This document shows positions 26,639 through 35,173 of a stretch of DNA of 63,593 bases, one piece after another (position 1 is the stretch's first letter; every line of letters starts with the position of its first letter). Source of the stretch: Nitriliruptoria bacterium (lineage in GTDB: Bacteria > Actinomycetota > Nitriliruptoria > Euzebyales > Egibacteraceae); NCBI GenBank assembly GCA_003553565.1, contig PWER01000109.1:1-63593 (forward strand), given 5' to 3'. Below the pieces are notes generated by a model. That model searched no databases. It saw only the letters and a program-made list of their open reading frames with translations, and was not told the DNA's origin. The position numbers and the translations under genes were made by a program.

Positions 26639-26899
26639 GTGCACGACCCGCAGTGGCACGAGCGCGCGGCGTGCCGCGGCCACTCGGTGGAGGTGTTCTT
26701 CTCCGAGGATCCCGAGGACGTGCGCGCCGCCCTGGAGCTGTGCCAGCAGTGCCCCGTGCAGCAACCGTGCTACGAGCAGGCCATGGCCGACCGCGAGCAC
26801 TTCGGCGTGTGGGGCGGCAGCACCGAGCGCGAGCGCCGTCGCGTGTTCCGCGCCGAGCGCCGGCGCCGGCGCGAGGAGCGCGAGCGCCGCGCCGCCTGA
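26639..26899 (+). CDS. WhiB-family iron-sulfur regulator
   Basis: An 86-residue Wbl protein. Four cysteines bind a 4Fe-4S cluster: one in AACRG, then the LCQQCPVQQPC triad. GVWGGSTERERRR is the conserved turn and the following basic tail binds DNA or contacts sigma factor. GTG 26639 has GAGGGG about 7 bases before it; an upstream in-frame GTG (26591) would add 16 residues with no homology. Wbl proteins respond to redox, NO or development; which subclass this belongs to is not clear, and WhiB1/WhiB2-like are options. Confidence 0.9.
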   Translation: MHDPQWHERAACRGHSVEVFFSEDPEDVRAALELCQQCPVQQPCYEQAMADREHFGVWGGSTERERRRVFRAERRRRREERERRAA

Positions 26900-26901
26900 C
26901 G

Positions 26902-26919
26902 GCGCGCCTTCAGGCGCGC
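26902..26919. terminator. Bidirectional hairpin whiB / trpD
   Basis: GCGCGCC (26902-26908) and GGCGCGC (26913-26919) flank a TTCA loop. The hairpin sits between the converging whiB and trpD ends and covers the trpD stop. Confidence 0.5.
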
Positions 26920-27962
26920 GCGAGCTCCTGGGACCGCACGACGAAGCGATCGCGCAGCGCCGCAGCGGCCCCGGTGTCGATGGCGCGCGCCGCGCGCTCG
27001 AGCCCGTCCTCCCACGTCGGGGTGACGTCGGCGGCCACGAGCGCTGCGGCGGCTGCCAGCAGCACCACGTCGCGGCGTGGACCTGGCTCGCCCGCGAGCA
27101 CCGCGTCGGCGATCGCCCGGTTGTCCTCCACCGTGCCGCCCGCCAGCGCGGTCACCGGCGCCTCCGCGAACCCGAGCGTCGCAGGGTCGAGCACCTGCTG
27201 GCTGACCTCGCCCTCGCGGACCTCCCACACCGTCGAGGGGCCGGCGGTGGTGAGCTCATCCAGCCCACCGGCGCCGTGGAACACCAGCGCGTGGGCGCTG
27301 CCCAGGCGGGCGAGGACACCTGCGACGGTCTCGGCGACCGCTGCGTCGGCCACGCCGACGGTCTGGTGCGCCGCGCGCGCGGGATTGGACAGCGGCCCCA
27401 GCAGGTTGAACGCCGTGGGCACGCCCAGCGCCTTGCGGGCGGGCATCACGTGGCGCATCGCCGGGTGGAACCGCGGCGCGAAGCAGAAGCCGATGCCGAC
27501 CTCGTCGATGCAGCGGGCCACCGCGGGCCCGTCGAGGTCGATCACCACGCCCCAGGCCTCGAGCAGGTCGGCCGAGCCGGCCTTGCTGGAGGCCGCGCGG
27601 TTGCCGTGCTTGGCCACGCGGGCTCCGGCCGCCGCGGCGACCAACGCCGCCACCGTGGAGATGTTGAACGTGCCGGCCCGGTCGCCGCCGGTGCCGCAGG
27701 TGTCGACCAGCGGACCTGCCACCGGCACGGGCTCGGCGAAGTCGAGCATGGTGCGGGCCAGCCCGGCCAGCTCGTCGGCGGTCTCGCCCTTGGCCCGCAG
27801 CGCCACCAGCAGCCCGGCGACCTGGGCCTCGCTGGCCTGACCGGCCATGATCTCGTGCAGCGCGCGCTGCGCGGTCGCGGCGTCCAGATCCTCCCCCGCC
27901 AGCAACGCCCCGAGGATCGTCGGCCACGACACCGCCGTGGGGTCGCCGGGGGCCGACGTCAC
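26910..27962 (-). CDS. trpD: Anthranilate phosphoribosyltransferase
   Basis: Second step of tryptophan synthesis: joins anthranilate and PRPP to phosphoribosyl-anthranilate. The 350-residue enzyme shows CGTGGDRAGTFNIST, the PRPP-binding loop near residue 90, followed by KHGNRAASSKAGSADLLEAWG and FNLLGPLSNPA. The GTG start (27960-27962) overlaps the stop of the upstream receiver-like gene by four bases. No other trp gene is in the window, so trpD stands apart from a trp operon here. Confidence 0.95.
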   Translation of the reverse strand: MTSAPGDPTAVSWPTILGALLAGEDLDAATAQRALHEIMAGQASEAQVAGLLVALRAKGETADELAGLARTMLDFAEPVPVAGPLVDTCGTGGDRAGTFNISTVAALVAAAAGARVAKHGNRAASSKAGSADLLEAWGVVIDLDGPAVARCIDEVGIGFCFAPRFHPAMRHVMPARKALGVPTAFNLLGPLSNPARAAHQTVGVADAAVAETVAGVLARLGSAHALVFHGAGGLDELTTAGPSTVWEVREGEVSQQVLDPATLGFAEAPVTALAGGTVEDNRAIADAVLAGEPGPRRDVVLLAAAAALVAADVTPTWEDGLERAARAIDTGAAAALRDRFVVRSQELARA

Positions 27963-28492
27963 GAGCTCTCGCCCTTGGGGCTGATGGGTCGGGCGCGCTC
28001 GCCGGAGGTGGCGGCGCGTCGCCGGGCGCGCTCGCGGTCGTCGTCGAGGCCGTAGGGCGCGGTGGCGGGCTCACCGCCGATGCCGGGCAGCTCGGGCAGC
28101 GGCTCGCCGGCGCTGAGCGCCTCCACGGCCTCGGCGAGGTCGAAGGGGTCCACCGGGCGCACGCAGTAGGCGTCGGCGCGCGACCAGTCCGACAGCCAGG
28201 TGTCCTGGGGGCGGGCGAGGATCAGCAGCAGCGGCGGGGCCGCATGTCCCTCGTCGCGGCGCCAGGCCAGCTCCTTGGCGAGGTAGAACCCCCCGGCAGG
28301 ATGCGTGTCGTTGTCGGCGATGACCAGCGAGTACGGGCCGTACTCGTCCCCGTGCTCGCCGTCGATCAGCGCGATGGCCCGCTCGGGGGAGGCCACCCGG
28401 AAGAAGGAGAGATCGGGGGTGCCGGCAAGGCCGGTGGTGACCTCGGCGGCGATGTCGTCGCGCTTGGCGACCAGCAGGATCTGTCGGGTCAC
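27959..28492 (-). CDS. Degenerate response-regulator receiver protein
   Basis: A 177-residue protein with one receiver-like domain (1-125) and a short charged tail but no output domain. The order of strands fits CheY, yet the chemistry is altered. The acidic pair after strand 1 is displaced (ILLVAKRDD), the phosphoacceptor loop reads ADNDTHPAGG with one extra residue before Pro, the conserved Thr/Ser is Ala (LLILAR), and the Lys is Arg (YCVRPVDP). GTG 28490-28492 is the start. It is coupled to trpD by GTGA, an odd pairing. Confidence 0.7.
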   Translation of the reverse strand: MTRQILLVAKRDDIAAEVTTGLAGTPDLSFFRVASPERAIALIDGEHGDEYGPYSLVIADNDTHPAGGFYLAKELAWRRDEGHAAPPLLLILARPQDTWLSDWSRADAYCVRPVDPFDLAEAVEALSAGEPLPELPGIGGEPATAPYGLDDDRERARRRAATSGERARPISPKGESS

Positions 28493-28551
28493 GGCTCGAG
28501 CTCGCTGTCGCGTCGGCGGTGCGGGCGATGATGCCACCCGCGTGCGGTGCG

Positions 28552-28557
28552 AGGCTA
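28552..28557 (-). promoter_or_regulatory. Candidate -10 element of the receiver-trpD operon
   Basis: TAGCCT on the minus strand, 59 bases before the receiver gene start; same hexamer as at 33233 and 37616. Confidence 0.4.
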
Positions 28558-28565
28558 GCCGGGAC

Positions 28566-28593
28566 GCGCGCCGCCCGCCCGTGAGCGGCGCGC
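28566..28593 (-). terminator. Terminator of the TlpA-like gene
   Basis: Perfect 9-bp stem GCGCGCCGC (28566-28574) / GCGGCGCGC (28585-28593) with a 10-base loop, 32 bases beyond the gene's stop on the minus strand. Confidence 0.55.
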
Positions 28594-28625
28594 TGTGACG
28601 GGCGCAGCGGGAGCGAGGTGGGCCG

Positions 28626-29303
28626 TCAGCGCGCGGCGAGCTCCTCGGCGAGCCGGACCAGGTCCTCGCCGGCCAGCGCTCCCGCCAGCCGCCCGGCGAC
28701 CGCACCGTCGCCGTCGATGAACACCCAGTAGGGGTAGGACCCGAGCCCGTAGGCGCCGGCCACGTGACCCGCATCGTTGTCGACCAGGGTGGGCACGGTC
28801 CAGCCGGCATCGTCGAGCCACTCCTGCGCGGGGTGGTTGACCGCGCCCTCGCGCTGGCCGGTGGACACCGCCACCAGGCGCACCTCCTCGGGCAGCGCGT
28901 CACGATCGACCAGCTGCTGCACCGTGCCCAGCTCGGCATCGCAGACCTCGCACCAGTGCGCGAGGAACAGCAGGACCACCGGCTCCTCACCGGGCTCGAC
29001 GGCCACGGGGCTGCCGTCGTAGTCGGCTCCGTCGACCGCGGGGGCCGAGGCCCCGATCGCCGCGTCGTCAGAGGGGTCCTCGAAGGGCTCGAGGGCGCTG
29101 CCGTCGACGGCGACCTCACCGGCAGCGCCCGGCTCCTCGTCGGCACCGCCCCCGCCGAGCAGCGCCAGCGCCACGGCAGCCACCCCGAGGGCGGCCAGCG
29201 CGACCGCGGCCAGCAGCAGCCCACGGCGACGCCGCGGGCTCGACCCGCCGCCGCTGTCGCCGGCGGTCAGCTGCGTGCCCAGATGCGGTGTCAGCGCGCT
29301 CAT
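28626..29303 (-). CDS. Membrane-anchored TlpA/ResA-like thioredoxin (1)
   Basis: A 225-residue envelope thiol-disulfide protein. After ~25 cytoplasmic residues with an Arg-rich stop-transfer (RRRR), one helix (about 28-48) anchors it. An acidic linker leads to the thioredoxin fold with active site WCEVC in FLAHWCEVCDAELG. The cis-Pro segment is SYPYWVFIDG. ATG 29301-29303 is directly preceded by GAGGTG. It diverges from the SCO1 gene, and with the second TlpA and DsbB nearby suggests a redox pathway that keeps Cu-site cysteines reduced or forms disulfides. Direction of electron flow not known. Confidence 0.8.
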   Translation of the reverse strand: MSALTPHLGTQLTAGDSGGGSSPRRRRGLLLAAVALAALGVAAVALALLGGGGADEEPGAAGEVAVDGSALEPFEDPSDDAAIGASAPAVDGADYDGSPVAVEPGEEPVVLLFLAHWCEVCDAELGTVQQLVDRDALPEEVRLVAVSTGQREGAVNHPAQEWLDDAGWTVPTLVDNDAGHVAGAYGLGSYPYWVFIDGDGAVAGRLAGALAGEDLVRLAEELAAR

Positions 29304-29331
29304 CACCTCGGTCCCTTCGCCACCACGACGG

Positions 29332-29337
29332 TACGAT
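29332..29337 (+). promoter_or_regulatory. Candidate -10 element of SCO1-ctaG
   Basis: TACGAT, 36 bases before the SCO1 ATG, in the 70-base divergent gap. Confidence 0.4.
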
Positions 29338-29373
29338 CGCGCCTGCGGATCCCCAGCGTCACGAGGAGGGTCG

Positions 29374-30075
29374 ATGCGCCGCGCGTGGCCACTGTGCCGC
29401 ACCGGTGCGCTCCTGGCGGGGCTCGGCCTCCTGGCGGCTGCCTGCGTGCCGCCCACCACCGGCGACGCCGCCGAGCCCTCCGGCAGCGACGACCCCGTGC
29501 CCGAGCACCCCGAGGGCGTGGAGACCAGCGCCGCCGAGGGCTGGCACGGGGAGTGGCTCGACGCTCCGCTCGAGCGCCCCGACTTCACCCTGACCGACAC
29601 CGACGGCGAGCCCTACACCTTCGCCGAGGAGACGCAGGGGCAGATCGCCCTGCTGTTCTTCGGGTTCACCCACTGCCCCGACATCTGCCCGGCGCACCTG
29701 GCCACGATCTCCGCAGCCCTCGACCGACTGCCCCACAGCGACACGCGGCACGTCGAGGTGGTCTTCGTGACCGTGGATCCCCAGCGCGACACCGCCGAGC
29801 GCCTCGAGGAGTACGTGGGCGGCATCGACGAGCGGATCACCGCGCTGCGGGGCGATCTCGACGAGGTGATCGCGGCGATGGACATGGTCGACCTGCCCCC
29901 GCCCGCGTTCGACGAGCCCGACGAGGACGGCGCCTACGACGTGGCGCACGCCGCGGCGATCCTCGCCTTCAGCGACGACGGACCGGCGCGCCTCGCCTAC
30001 CCCTTCGGTGTGCGCCAGGAGGGCTGGGTGCAGGATCTGCCGCGGATGGTGCGGGGCGAGGAGATCGCGGAGTGA
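29374..30075 (+). CDS. SCO1/SenC-type copper chaperone lipoprotein
   Basis: A 233-residue copper-delivery protein for the CuA site of cytochrome c oxidase. The lipobox LAAAC (about residue 24) marks it as a lipoprotein facing outside. The fold begins DFTLTDTDG, then the copper-binding CxxxC in GFTHCPDICPAHL (about residue 105). FVTVDPQRDT and the third ligand His in DVAHAAAIL complete the family pattern. GAGGAGGG lies 4 bases before ATG 29374. Stop and start overlap with the CtaG gene (GTGA), matching a shared role in oxidase assembly. Confidence 0.92.
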   Translation: MRRAWPLCRTGALLAGLGLLAAACVPPTTGDAAEPSGSDDPVPEHPEGVETSAAEGWHGEWLDAPLERPDFTLTDTDGEPYTFAEETQGQIALLFFGFTHCPDICPAHLATISAALDRLPHSDTRHVEVVFVTVDPQRDTAERLEEYVGGIDERITALRGDLDEVIAAMDMVDLPPPAFDEPDEDGAYDVAHAAAILAFSDDGPARLAYPFGVRQEGWVQDLPRMVRGEEIAE

Positions 30076-30890
30076 ACTTCTGGTGCTCGGCCACCGGCGA
30101 GCCGTGGACCTGGCAGTGGCAGCCCTACCTGGGCGTGTGGGCGTTCCTGCTGGCCGGGCTGGCCGCCTACGGGTGGGCGTGGCGGCGGCTGGCGCCCTCG
30201 GCGGGCGAGGCCGAGGCGCACCGGTGGCGGGTCCCATGGTTCGTGGGCGGCGTGGCGGTGCTGTGGGTGTCGCTGGACTGGCCCGTCGGGCAGCTGGGGT
30301 CGGGCTACCTCGCCAGCGTCCACATGCTGCAGTTCCTGCTGATCACCCTGGTGGCGGTGCCGATGCTGCTGCGCGGCATCCCGCCGTGGATGGCCCGGGG
30401 GCTCGCCCCGGGGGGCTGGCGCCTGCGGGTCCTGCGCGGGCTCACCCAACCGCTGGTCGCGCTGCTGTCGTTCAACGCGGTGATCCTGATCACCCACGCG
30501 CCGATCGTGGCCAATCCCCTGCTGCAGTCCGAGCTCGGCTCGTTCGTCATCGACCTGGCGTGGCTGCTGGGCGCGGCGGTGTTCTGGTTGCCGGTCGTGG
30601 GCGCCCACCCCGACCTGCCCCATCTCAACCGGCCGCTGCAGATGGCCTACCTGTTCGCCCAGTCGATCCTGCCCACGATCCCGGCCTCGTTCCTGACCTT
30701 CGCCGACTTCCCGCTCTACCCGGTCTACGAGCTCGCGCCGCGGCTGCAGGACCTGCGGCTCGACGCGCTCACCGACCAGCGCGCCGCAGGGCTGCTGATG
30801 AAGATCATCGGCGGGTTCCTGCTGTGGGGCCGCATCGCGGTGACGTGGTTCCAGTGGGCCTCTGCCGACGAGGAGCCCGTGGCCACCTGA
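30072..30890 (+). CDS. ctaG: Cytochrome c oxidase assembly protein, caa3-type CtaG
   Basis: Seven-helix membrane protein of 272 residues in the CtaG_caa3 family, needed to insert copper into oxidase subunit I. Typical segments are WQWQPYLGVW at the start, LASVHMLQFLLITLVAVPMLLRG cut at helix 3, and the late DQRAAGLLMKIIGGFLLWG with the conserved Met and His pattern. The GTG at 30072 overlaps the SCO1 stop, so both copper-assembly factors are made together. No oxidase subunit gene is in the window. Confidence 0.9.
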   Translation: MNFWCSATGEPWTWQWQPYLGVWAFLLAGLAAYGWAWRRLAPSAGEAEAHRWRVPWFVGGVAVLWVSLDWPVGQLGSGYLASVHMLQFLLITLVAVPMLLRGIPPWMARGLAPGGWRLRVLRGLTQPLVALLSFNAVILITHAPIVANPLLQSELGSFVIDLAWLLGAAVFWLPVVGAHPDLPHLNRPLQMAYLFAQSILPTIPASFLTFADFPLYPVYELAPRLQDLRLDALTDQRAAGLLMKIIGGFLLWGRIAVTWFQWASADEEPVAT

Positions 30891-30942
30891 CCGCGGGACC
30901 CGCCACCGGGACGCTGCACCCGCCAGCGGGGAGCTGGACCGA

Positions 30943-31632
30943 TCAGCTGCCCTCTGCCAGCGACTCCATCCATGCGGCGAGCTCGGGGATCGGCTGGATG
31001 CCAGTGCGACGCTCGACGATGCGTCCCTCCCCATCGATGGCCACCCAGTAGGGGGTGACCGGGTTGTTGCCGCTGAGCGCGTTCATCGTCGGGTCACCGG
31101 CATCGTCGGCGAGCGTCGGGATGGTCCAGCCCTCCTCGGCCAGCCACTCCCCCGGCGGGAACGTCGCCGCGTCGCGCCCCGGGTCGGGCAGCGAGTGGAA
31201 CGCGAGCAGGTCCACGTCGACATCAGGGAGGTCGCCGGCCTCCATGGCATCGGCGACCTGGGGCACCTCGGCCTGGCACGCCGGGCACCAGTGCGCGAGG
31301 CCGACCACGAGCTGCGGACGGCCGTCCTCGGGCTCGCCGATCGTGATCGGCTCGCCATCCAGCGTCGTGCCGCGCGCGACCGGGGCTGGCTCGCCAGTGG
31401 AGGGATCGGCGACCGCGCCCTCGTCGTCCGGCGGGAGCGGCTCGAGCGGCTCGCCCTCCAGCTCCACGTCGGCGCGGGCGTCGTCGGCGCTCGGCCCGGT
31501 CATCGCGAAGGCGAAGCCCCCGGCGATGAACAGCGCCAGGATCCCGAGCAGGAGCAGCAGCTGCCGCTGGGTCTGACGGTCGCCGCCGCGGCGCTTCCTG
31601 GTGGGCTTGGTCGGCTTGCGCGTGGTGCTCAC
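30943..31632 (-). CDS. Membrane-anchored TlpA-like thioredoxin (2)
   Basis: A 229-residue thiol-disulfide protein. A Lys/Arg-rich N-terminus (about 1-24) precedes one helix (LLLLLGILALFIAGGFAFA), then an acidic linker. The thioredoxin domain carries CPAC in GLAHWCPACQAE. An unusual stretch, LSGNNPVTPYWVAIDG, holds the cis-Pro. GTG 31630-31632 overlaps the dsbB stop (GTGA), so a DsbB-like oxidant and a thioredoxin-like partner are cotranslated, which suggests a disulfide-forming pair. It converges on ctaG. Confidence 0.82.
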   Translation of the reverse strand: MSTTRKPTKPTRKRRGGDRQTQRQLLLLLGILALFIAGGFAFAMTGPSADDARADVELEGEPLEPLPPDDEGAVADPSTGEPAPVARGTTLDGEPITIGEPEDGRPQLVVGLAHWCPACQAEVPQVADAMEAGDLPDVDVDLLAFHSLPDPGRDAATFPPGEWLAEEGWTIPTLADDAGDPTMNALSGNNPVTPYWVAIDGEGRIVERRTGIQPIPELAAWMESLAEGS

Positions 31633-32186
31633 GAGCGGGCTCCTTGCCGATCATCGCGATGGTGGGAGGAGATGGTGGTGGGGCGCCCCGACAGCCAGGT
31701 CAGCGCCCCGATCGCCAGGAAGCCGGCCAGGGCCATCACCGGCAGCGACACGAAGCCGAAGATCTCGAACACGGGCACGTCACACGGGACGTCGGCGGCG
31801 CACGGGCCGCTGGGAGCAGCCGGCAGGCGCTCGAGCGCAGTGTGCCACAGGGCGACCCCAGCTCCCCCGGCGGTCAGGGTCAGCACCAGCGGGCGCAGCA
31901 GGCGCGGCGCCAGGGCGACCGCCGGCACGAGCGCCACCAGCGGGAACATGAACGCGCGCTGCACCCAGCACAGCGCGCACGGCGTGAGGCCGACCACCTC
32001 GGAGTAGAACAGGCTCCCCCCGGTGGCGGTGACCGCCACCGCCGTTGCCACCGGCAGCTCGAGGCCGGCGAAGAAGGCGCGCAGCGCGGCGGTGCGCCGC
32101 GCCAGCGCCGCGAGAGCGACCGCGCCGGCGAACAGCACCGCCAGCAGGGCCAGCAGGGAGAACACCTGGCCCGAGACGTGGATCAC
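31629..32186 (-). CDS. dsbB: DsbB-family disulfide bond formation protein
   Basis: A 185-residue four-to-five-helix membrane protein that re-oxidises a periplasmic-side thiol oxidase and passes electrons to quinone. The first Cys pair is LTPCALCWVQR, the classic DsbB CxLC-W-QR motif; the second is PCAADVPC in the second outer loop. The helices flanking them fit the family. ATG 32184-32186. The 139-base gap upstream holds a TAGACT hexamer and a small GAGCCT/AGGCTC inverted repeat. Confidence 0.88.
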   Translation of the reverse strand: MIHVSGQVFSLLALLAVLFAGAVALAALARRTAALRAFFAGLELPVATAVAVTATGGSLFYSEVVGLTPCALCWVQRAFMFPLVALVPAVALAPRLLRPLVLTLTAGGAGVALWHTALERLPAAPSGPCAADVPCDVPVFEIFGFVSLPVMALAGFLAIGALTWLSGRPTTISSHHRDDRQGARS

Positions 32187-32265
32187 CGCTCATCCTCCCG
32201 CGCGGTCGCGCAGCGTCGTGCCCTAGCGGCGTCGCGAGCCTCGTCGCAGGCTCCGACGCACGGCC

Positions 32266-32271
32266 AGTCTA
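32266..32271 (-). promoter_or_regulatory. Candidate -10 element of dsbB-tlpA
   Basis: TAGACT on the minus strand, 79 bases before the dsbB ATG; identical to the hexamer before the glycerate kinase gene. Confidence 0.35.
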
Positions 32272-32325
32272 GGTCGCACGGGGGCGTCCGAGGGCGAAGC
32301 CCTGTGGTGTGCCGTGAGAACCTGG

Positions 32326-33171
32326 TCAGCCGCGTGGGTGGGTGCGCAGGTCCTCGGCAGTGTTGAGGTTGCGCGCGAAGGCGCCGGCTGGGTCCAGGTC
32401 GCGCCACGCGCGCTCGGGCACCGCTTCCCAGTCGAGGTCGTCCAGCGCGCCGATCACCGACCTGCGCCCCTGCGCCAGGCGCGCCGCCAGCGGCGCCAGG
32501 GCCGAGGCCGCGAACACCGCGTGCAGGGGCTCGGGCCCCCGCGCGGACAGCGGCACGACCGCGTCGTGGCCGGCCAGCCGGGCGGCGCAGCGCGCCAGCA
32601 GCGCCGGGCGCGCATCGACGAGATCGACCGCCAGCACCGCCAGCGCAGCCCGTGCCGACCCCGGCGCTGCTCGGCGCCAGCGGTCCCCATGCGCCTCGTG
32701 CGCCTCGTGCGCCTCGTGCGCCTCGTGCTGGGACTCGCGCACCTGATCCGGTGCGGTGTGCGCCGCTGGCCGCTTGCGGCCCTCGGCCTCGGTGCGCGCC
32801 TGCAGCCCGGTGCGCGCCTGCAGCCCGGCGAGCGCCTCCAGCCCGGCGACCAGCCCGGCCAGCGGCCCTCCCCCTGGCGCGGCGTCGGCGACCTCGTCCA
32901 GGCCGCGCGCGCCGAGCCGTCCCACGGTGCCGGGGGCCAGCCACACCGGCGTCGCCACGGTGGCCAGGCGGGCGGCGACGCGGTCGACCATGAAGCGCCC
33001 CTCCAGCACGAGCAGGGCCTTGTCGGACCCCATGCGTTGGCTCGCGCCCCCGCACAGCACCACGCCAGCGACCGGCGGCCACGCCGCCTCGCCACCGCGG
33101 TGCTGCTGGTGCTGGCGGTCCTGGTGCCGGGAGCACCCCGCGTCGTGGTAATCCTGGCGCCGCGGGTCCAT
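32326..33171 (-). CDS. mobA: Molybdenum cofactor guanylyltransferase with repeat insertion
   Basis: Transfers GMP to molybdopterin to make the bis-MGD-type cofactor. The nucleotide-binding signature is GVVLCGGASQRMGSDKALL (about residue 36), then GPLAGLVAGLEAL. Between LEAL and LAVLAVDLVDARP, where known MobA proteins are nearly continuous, this one carries ~60 extra low-complexity residues: two copies of GLQART and a run of HEA triplets. LNTAEDL near the C-terminus is canonical. Start ATG 33169-33171. Whether the insertion is tolerated as a surface loop is untested. No molybdoenzyme gene lies nearby. Confidence 0.88.
   Translation of the reverse strand: MDPRRQDYHDAGCSRHQDRQHQQHRGGEAAWPPVAGVVLCGGASQRMGSDKALLVLEGRFMVDRVAARLATVATPVWLAPGTVGRLGARGLDEVADAAPGGGPLAGLVAGLEALAGLQARTGLQARTEAEGRKRPAAHTAPDQVRESQHEAHEAHEAHEAHGDRWRRAAPGSARAALAVLAVDLVDARPALLARCAARLAGHDAVVPLSARGPEPLHAVFAASALAPLAARLAQGRRSVIGALDDLDWEAVPERAWRDLDPAGAFARNLNTAEDLRTHPRG
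32692..32733 (-). repeat. 9-bp tandem repeat inside mobA (His-Glu-Ala triplets)
   Basis: About four and a half units of GCCTCGTGC (plus strand), encoding repeated His-Glu-Ala on the minus strand. The unit length keeps the frame, so copy number can change without breaking the gene. Confidence 0.9.
32800..32862 (-). repeat. 18-bp tandem repeat inside mobA (GLQART)
   Basis: Two perfect copies of GTGCGCGCCTGCAGCCCG (plus strand) followed by one degenerate copy, GCGAGCGCCTCCAGCCCG, and a partial one. Encodes GLQART-like units on the minus strand. Confidence 0.85.
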
Positions 33172-33201
33172 CGTCGCCCTTCGTGGCGTGAGGGTCCCGG
33201 C

Positions 33202-33207
33202 AGCGTA
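33202..33207 (-). promoter_or_regulatory. Candidate -10 element of mobA
   Basis: TACGCT on the minus strand, 30 bases before the mobA ATG. Confidence 0.3.
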
Positions 33208-33232
33208 GCGACCACACCGCCGCGACCTGGGG

Positions 33233-33238
33233 TAGCCT
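33233..33238 (+). promoter_or_regulatory. Candidate -10 element of pcm
   Basis: TAGCCT, giving a leader of about 75 bases before GTG 33320. Confidence 0.35.
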
Positions 33239-33319
33239 CCCCGCACGGCCCGGCACGGCCCGGCGCGGTGCGCGCCGTCGCGGGTGGCGGGCCGCACCGA
33301 CCGAGCCCAGGAGGCTGCC

Positions 33320-33946
33320 GTGCGACGACGCCGCAGCACCGGGATCCGCCGGTTCGCCGAGCGCGCCGGCGTGCGCGACCCGCGGGTGCTGGCCGCGATC
33401 GACGCCACCCCCCGCGAGCGGTTCGTTCCCCCCGAGCACATCGACGAGGCCGCCGAGGACCGCCCCGTGCCGCTGCCCGGAGGGCAGACCACGTCCCAGC
33501 CCTCGCTGATCGCCGCCATGGTCGAGGCGCTAGCCCTGTCGGGCGAGGAGCGCGTCCTCGAGGTCGGCGCGGGCTACGGCTACCAGACGGCGCTGCTGGC
33601 CGAGCTCGCGCGGCACGTGTGGGGGATCGAGCGGCGTCGCGAGCTCGCCGAGGCAGCGCAGCGCAACCTCACCGAGCACGGGGTGCGCAACGCCGAGGTC
33701 GTGGTCGGCGACGGCTCGCAGGGCTTGCCCGACCACGCGCCCTTCGACGGGATCATCGTCTCAGCCACGTGCGCGCGCGTCCCGCCGCCGCTGGCCGAGC
33801 AGCTGGCCGACGCAGGGCGGCTGGTGGCGCCCGTGGGCACGCGCGGCGCGACCACGGTCACGGTGTTCCGGCGCACCGGCGACGCGCTGGCGACCGAGCG
33901 CGAGCTGGTGCCGGCGCGCTTCGTCGACCTGATCGAGGGACCCTGA
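33320..33946 (+). CDS. pcm: Protein-L-isoaspartate O-methyltransferase
   Basis: Repairs isoaspartyl residues in aged proteins by SAM-dependent methylation. A 208-residue protein: PRERFVPPEHIDEAAEDRPVP is the family N-terminal signature, GGQTTSQPSLIAAM the substrate loop, VLEVGAGYGYQTALLA the SAM-binding motif I and VVGDGSQGLPDHAPFD the next. GTG 33320 follows AGGAGG by 5 bases; an upstream in-frame ATG at 33284 lacks that support. Followed by a terminator. Confidence 0.95.
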   Translation: MRRRRSTGIRRFAERAGVRDPRVLAAIDATPRERFVPPEHIDEAAEDRPVPLPGGQTTSQPSLIAAMVEALALSGEERVLEVGAGYGYQTALLAELARHVWGIERRRELAEAAQRNLTEHGVRNAEVVVGDGSQGLPDHAPFDGIIVSATCARVPPPLAEQLADAGRLVAPVGTRGATTVTVFRRTGDALATERELVPARFVDLIEGP

Positions 33947-33956
33947 CGCACGCGAA

Positions 33957-33984
33957 CGCGCCCCGCAGCCGGAGGCGGGGCGCG
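33957..33984 (+). terminator. Terminator of pcm
   Basis: Perfect 10-bp stem CGCGCCCCGC (33957-33966) / GCGGGGCGCG (33975-33984) with an 8-base loop, 11 bases after the pcm stop. It could also act on korB, which converges. Confidence 0.65.
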
Positions 33985-33985
33985 C

Positions 33986-34034
33986 CAACGCGGCGGTCAG
34001 GCACCGACGCGGCGGTCAGGTGCTGCCAAGGCGG

Positions 34035-34050
<16 letters not shown>
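33986..34050 (-). repeat. Imperfect ~20-bp triplication of the korB stop region
   Basis: On the minus strand the korB terminal codons and TGA are followed by two more near-copies: units of the form GGCAGCRCCTGACCGCC, each containing TGA. The copies are seen on the plus strand as three GGCGGTCAGG blocks. Confidence 0.7.
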
Positions 34051-35129
<1,079 letters not shown>

Positions 35130-35173
35130 CGCGGTGATCCCTGCCTTCGGTAGCTCTGCGGTCGGGGCGTGCG

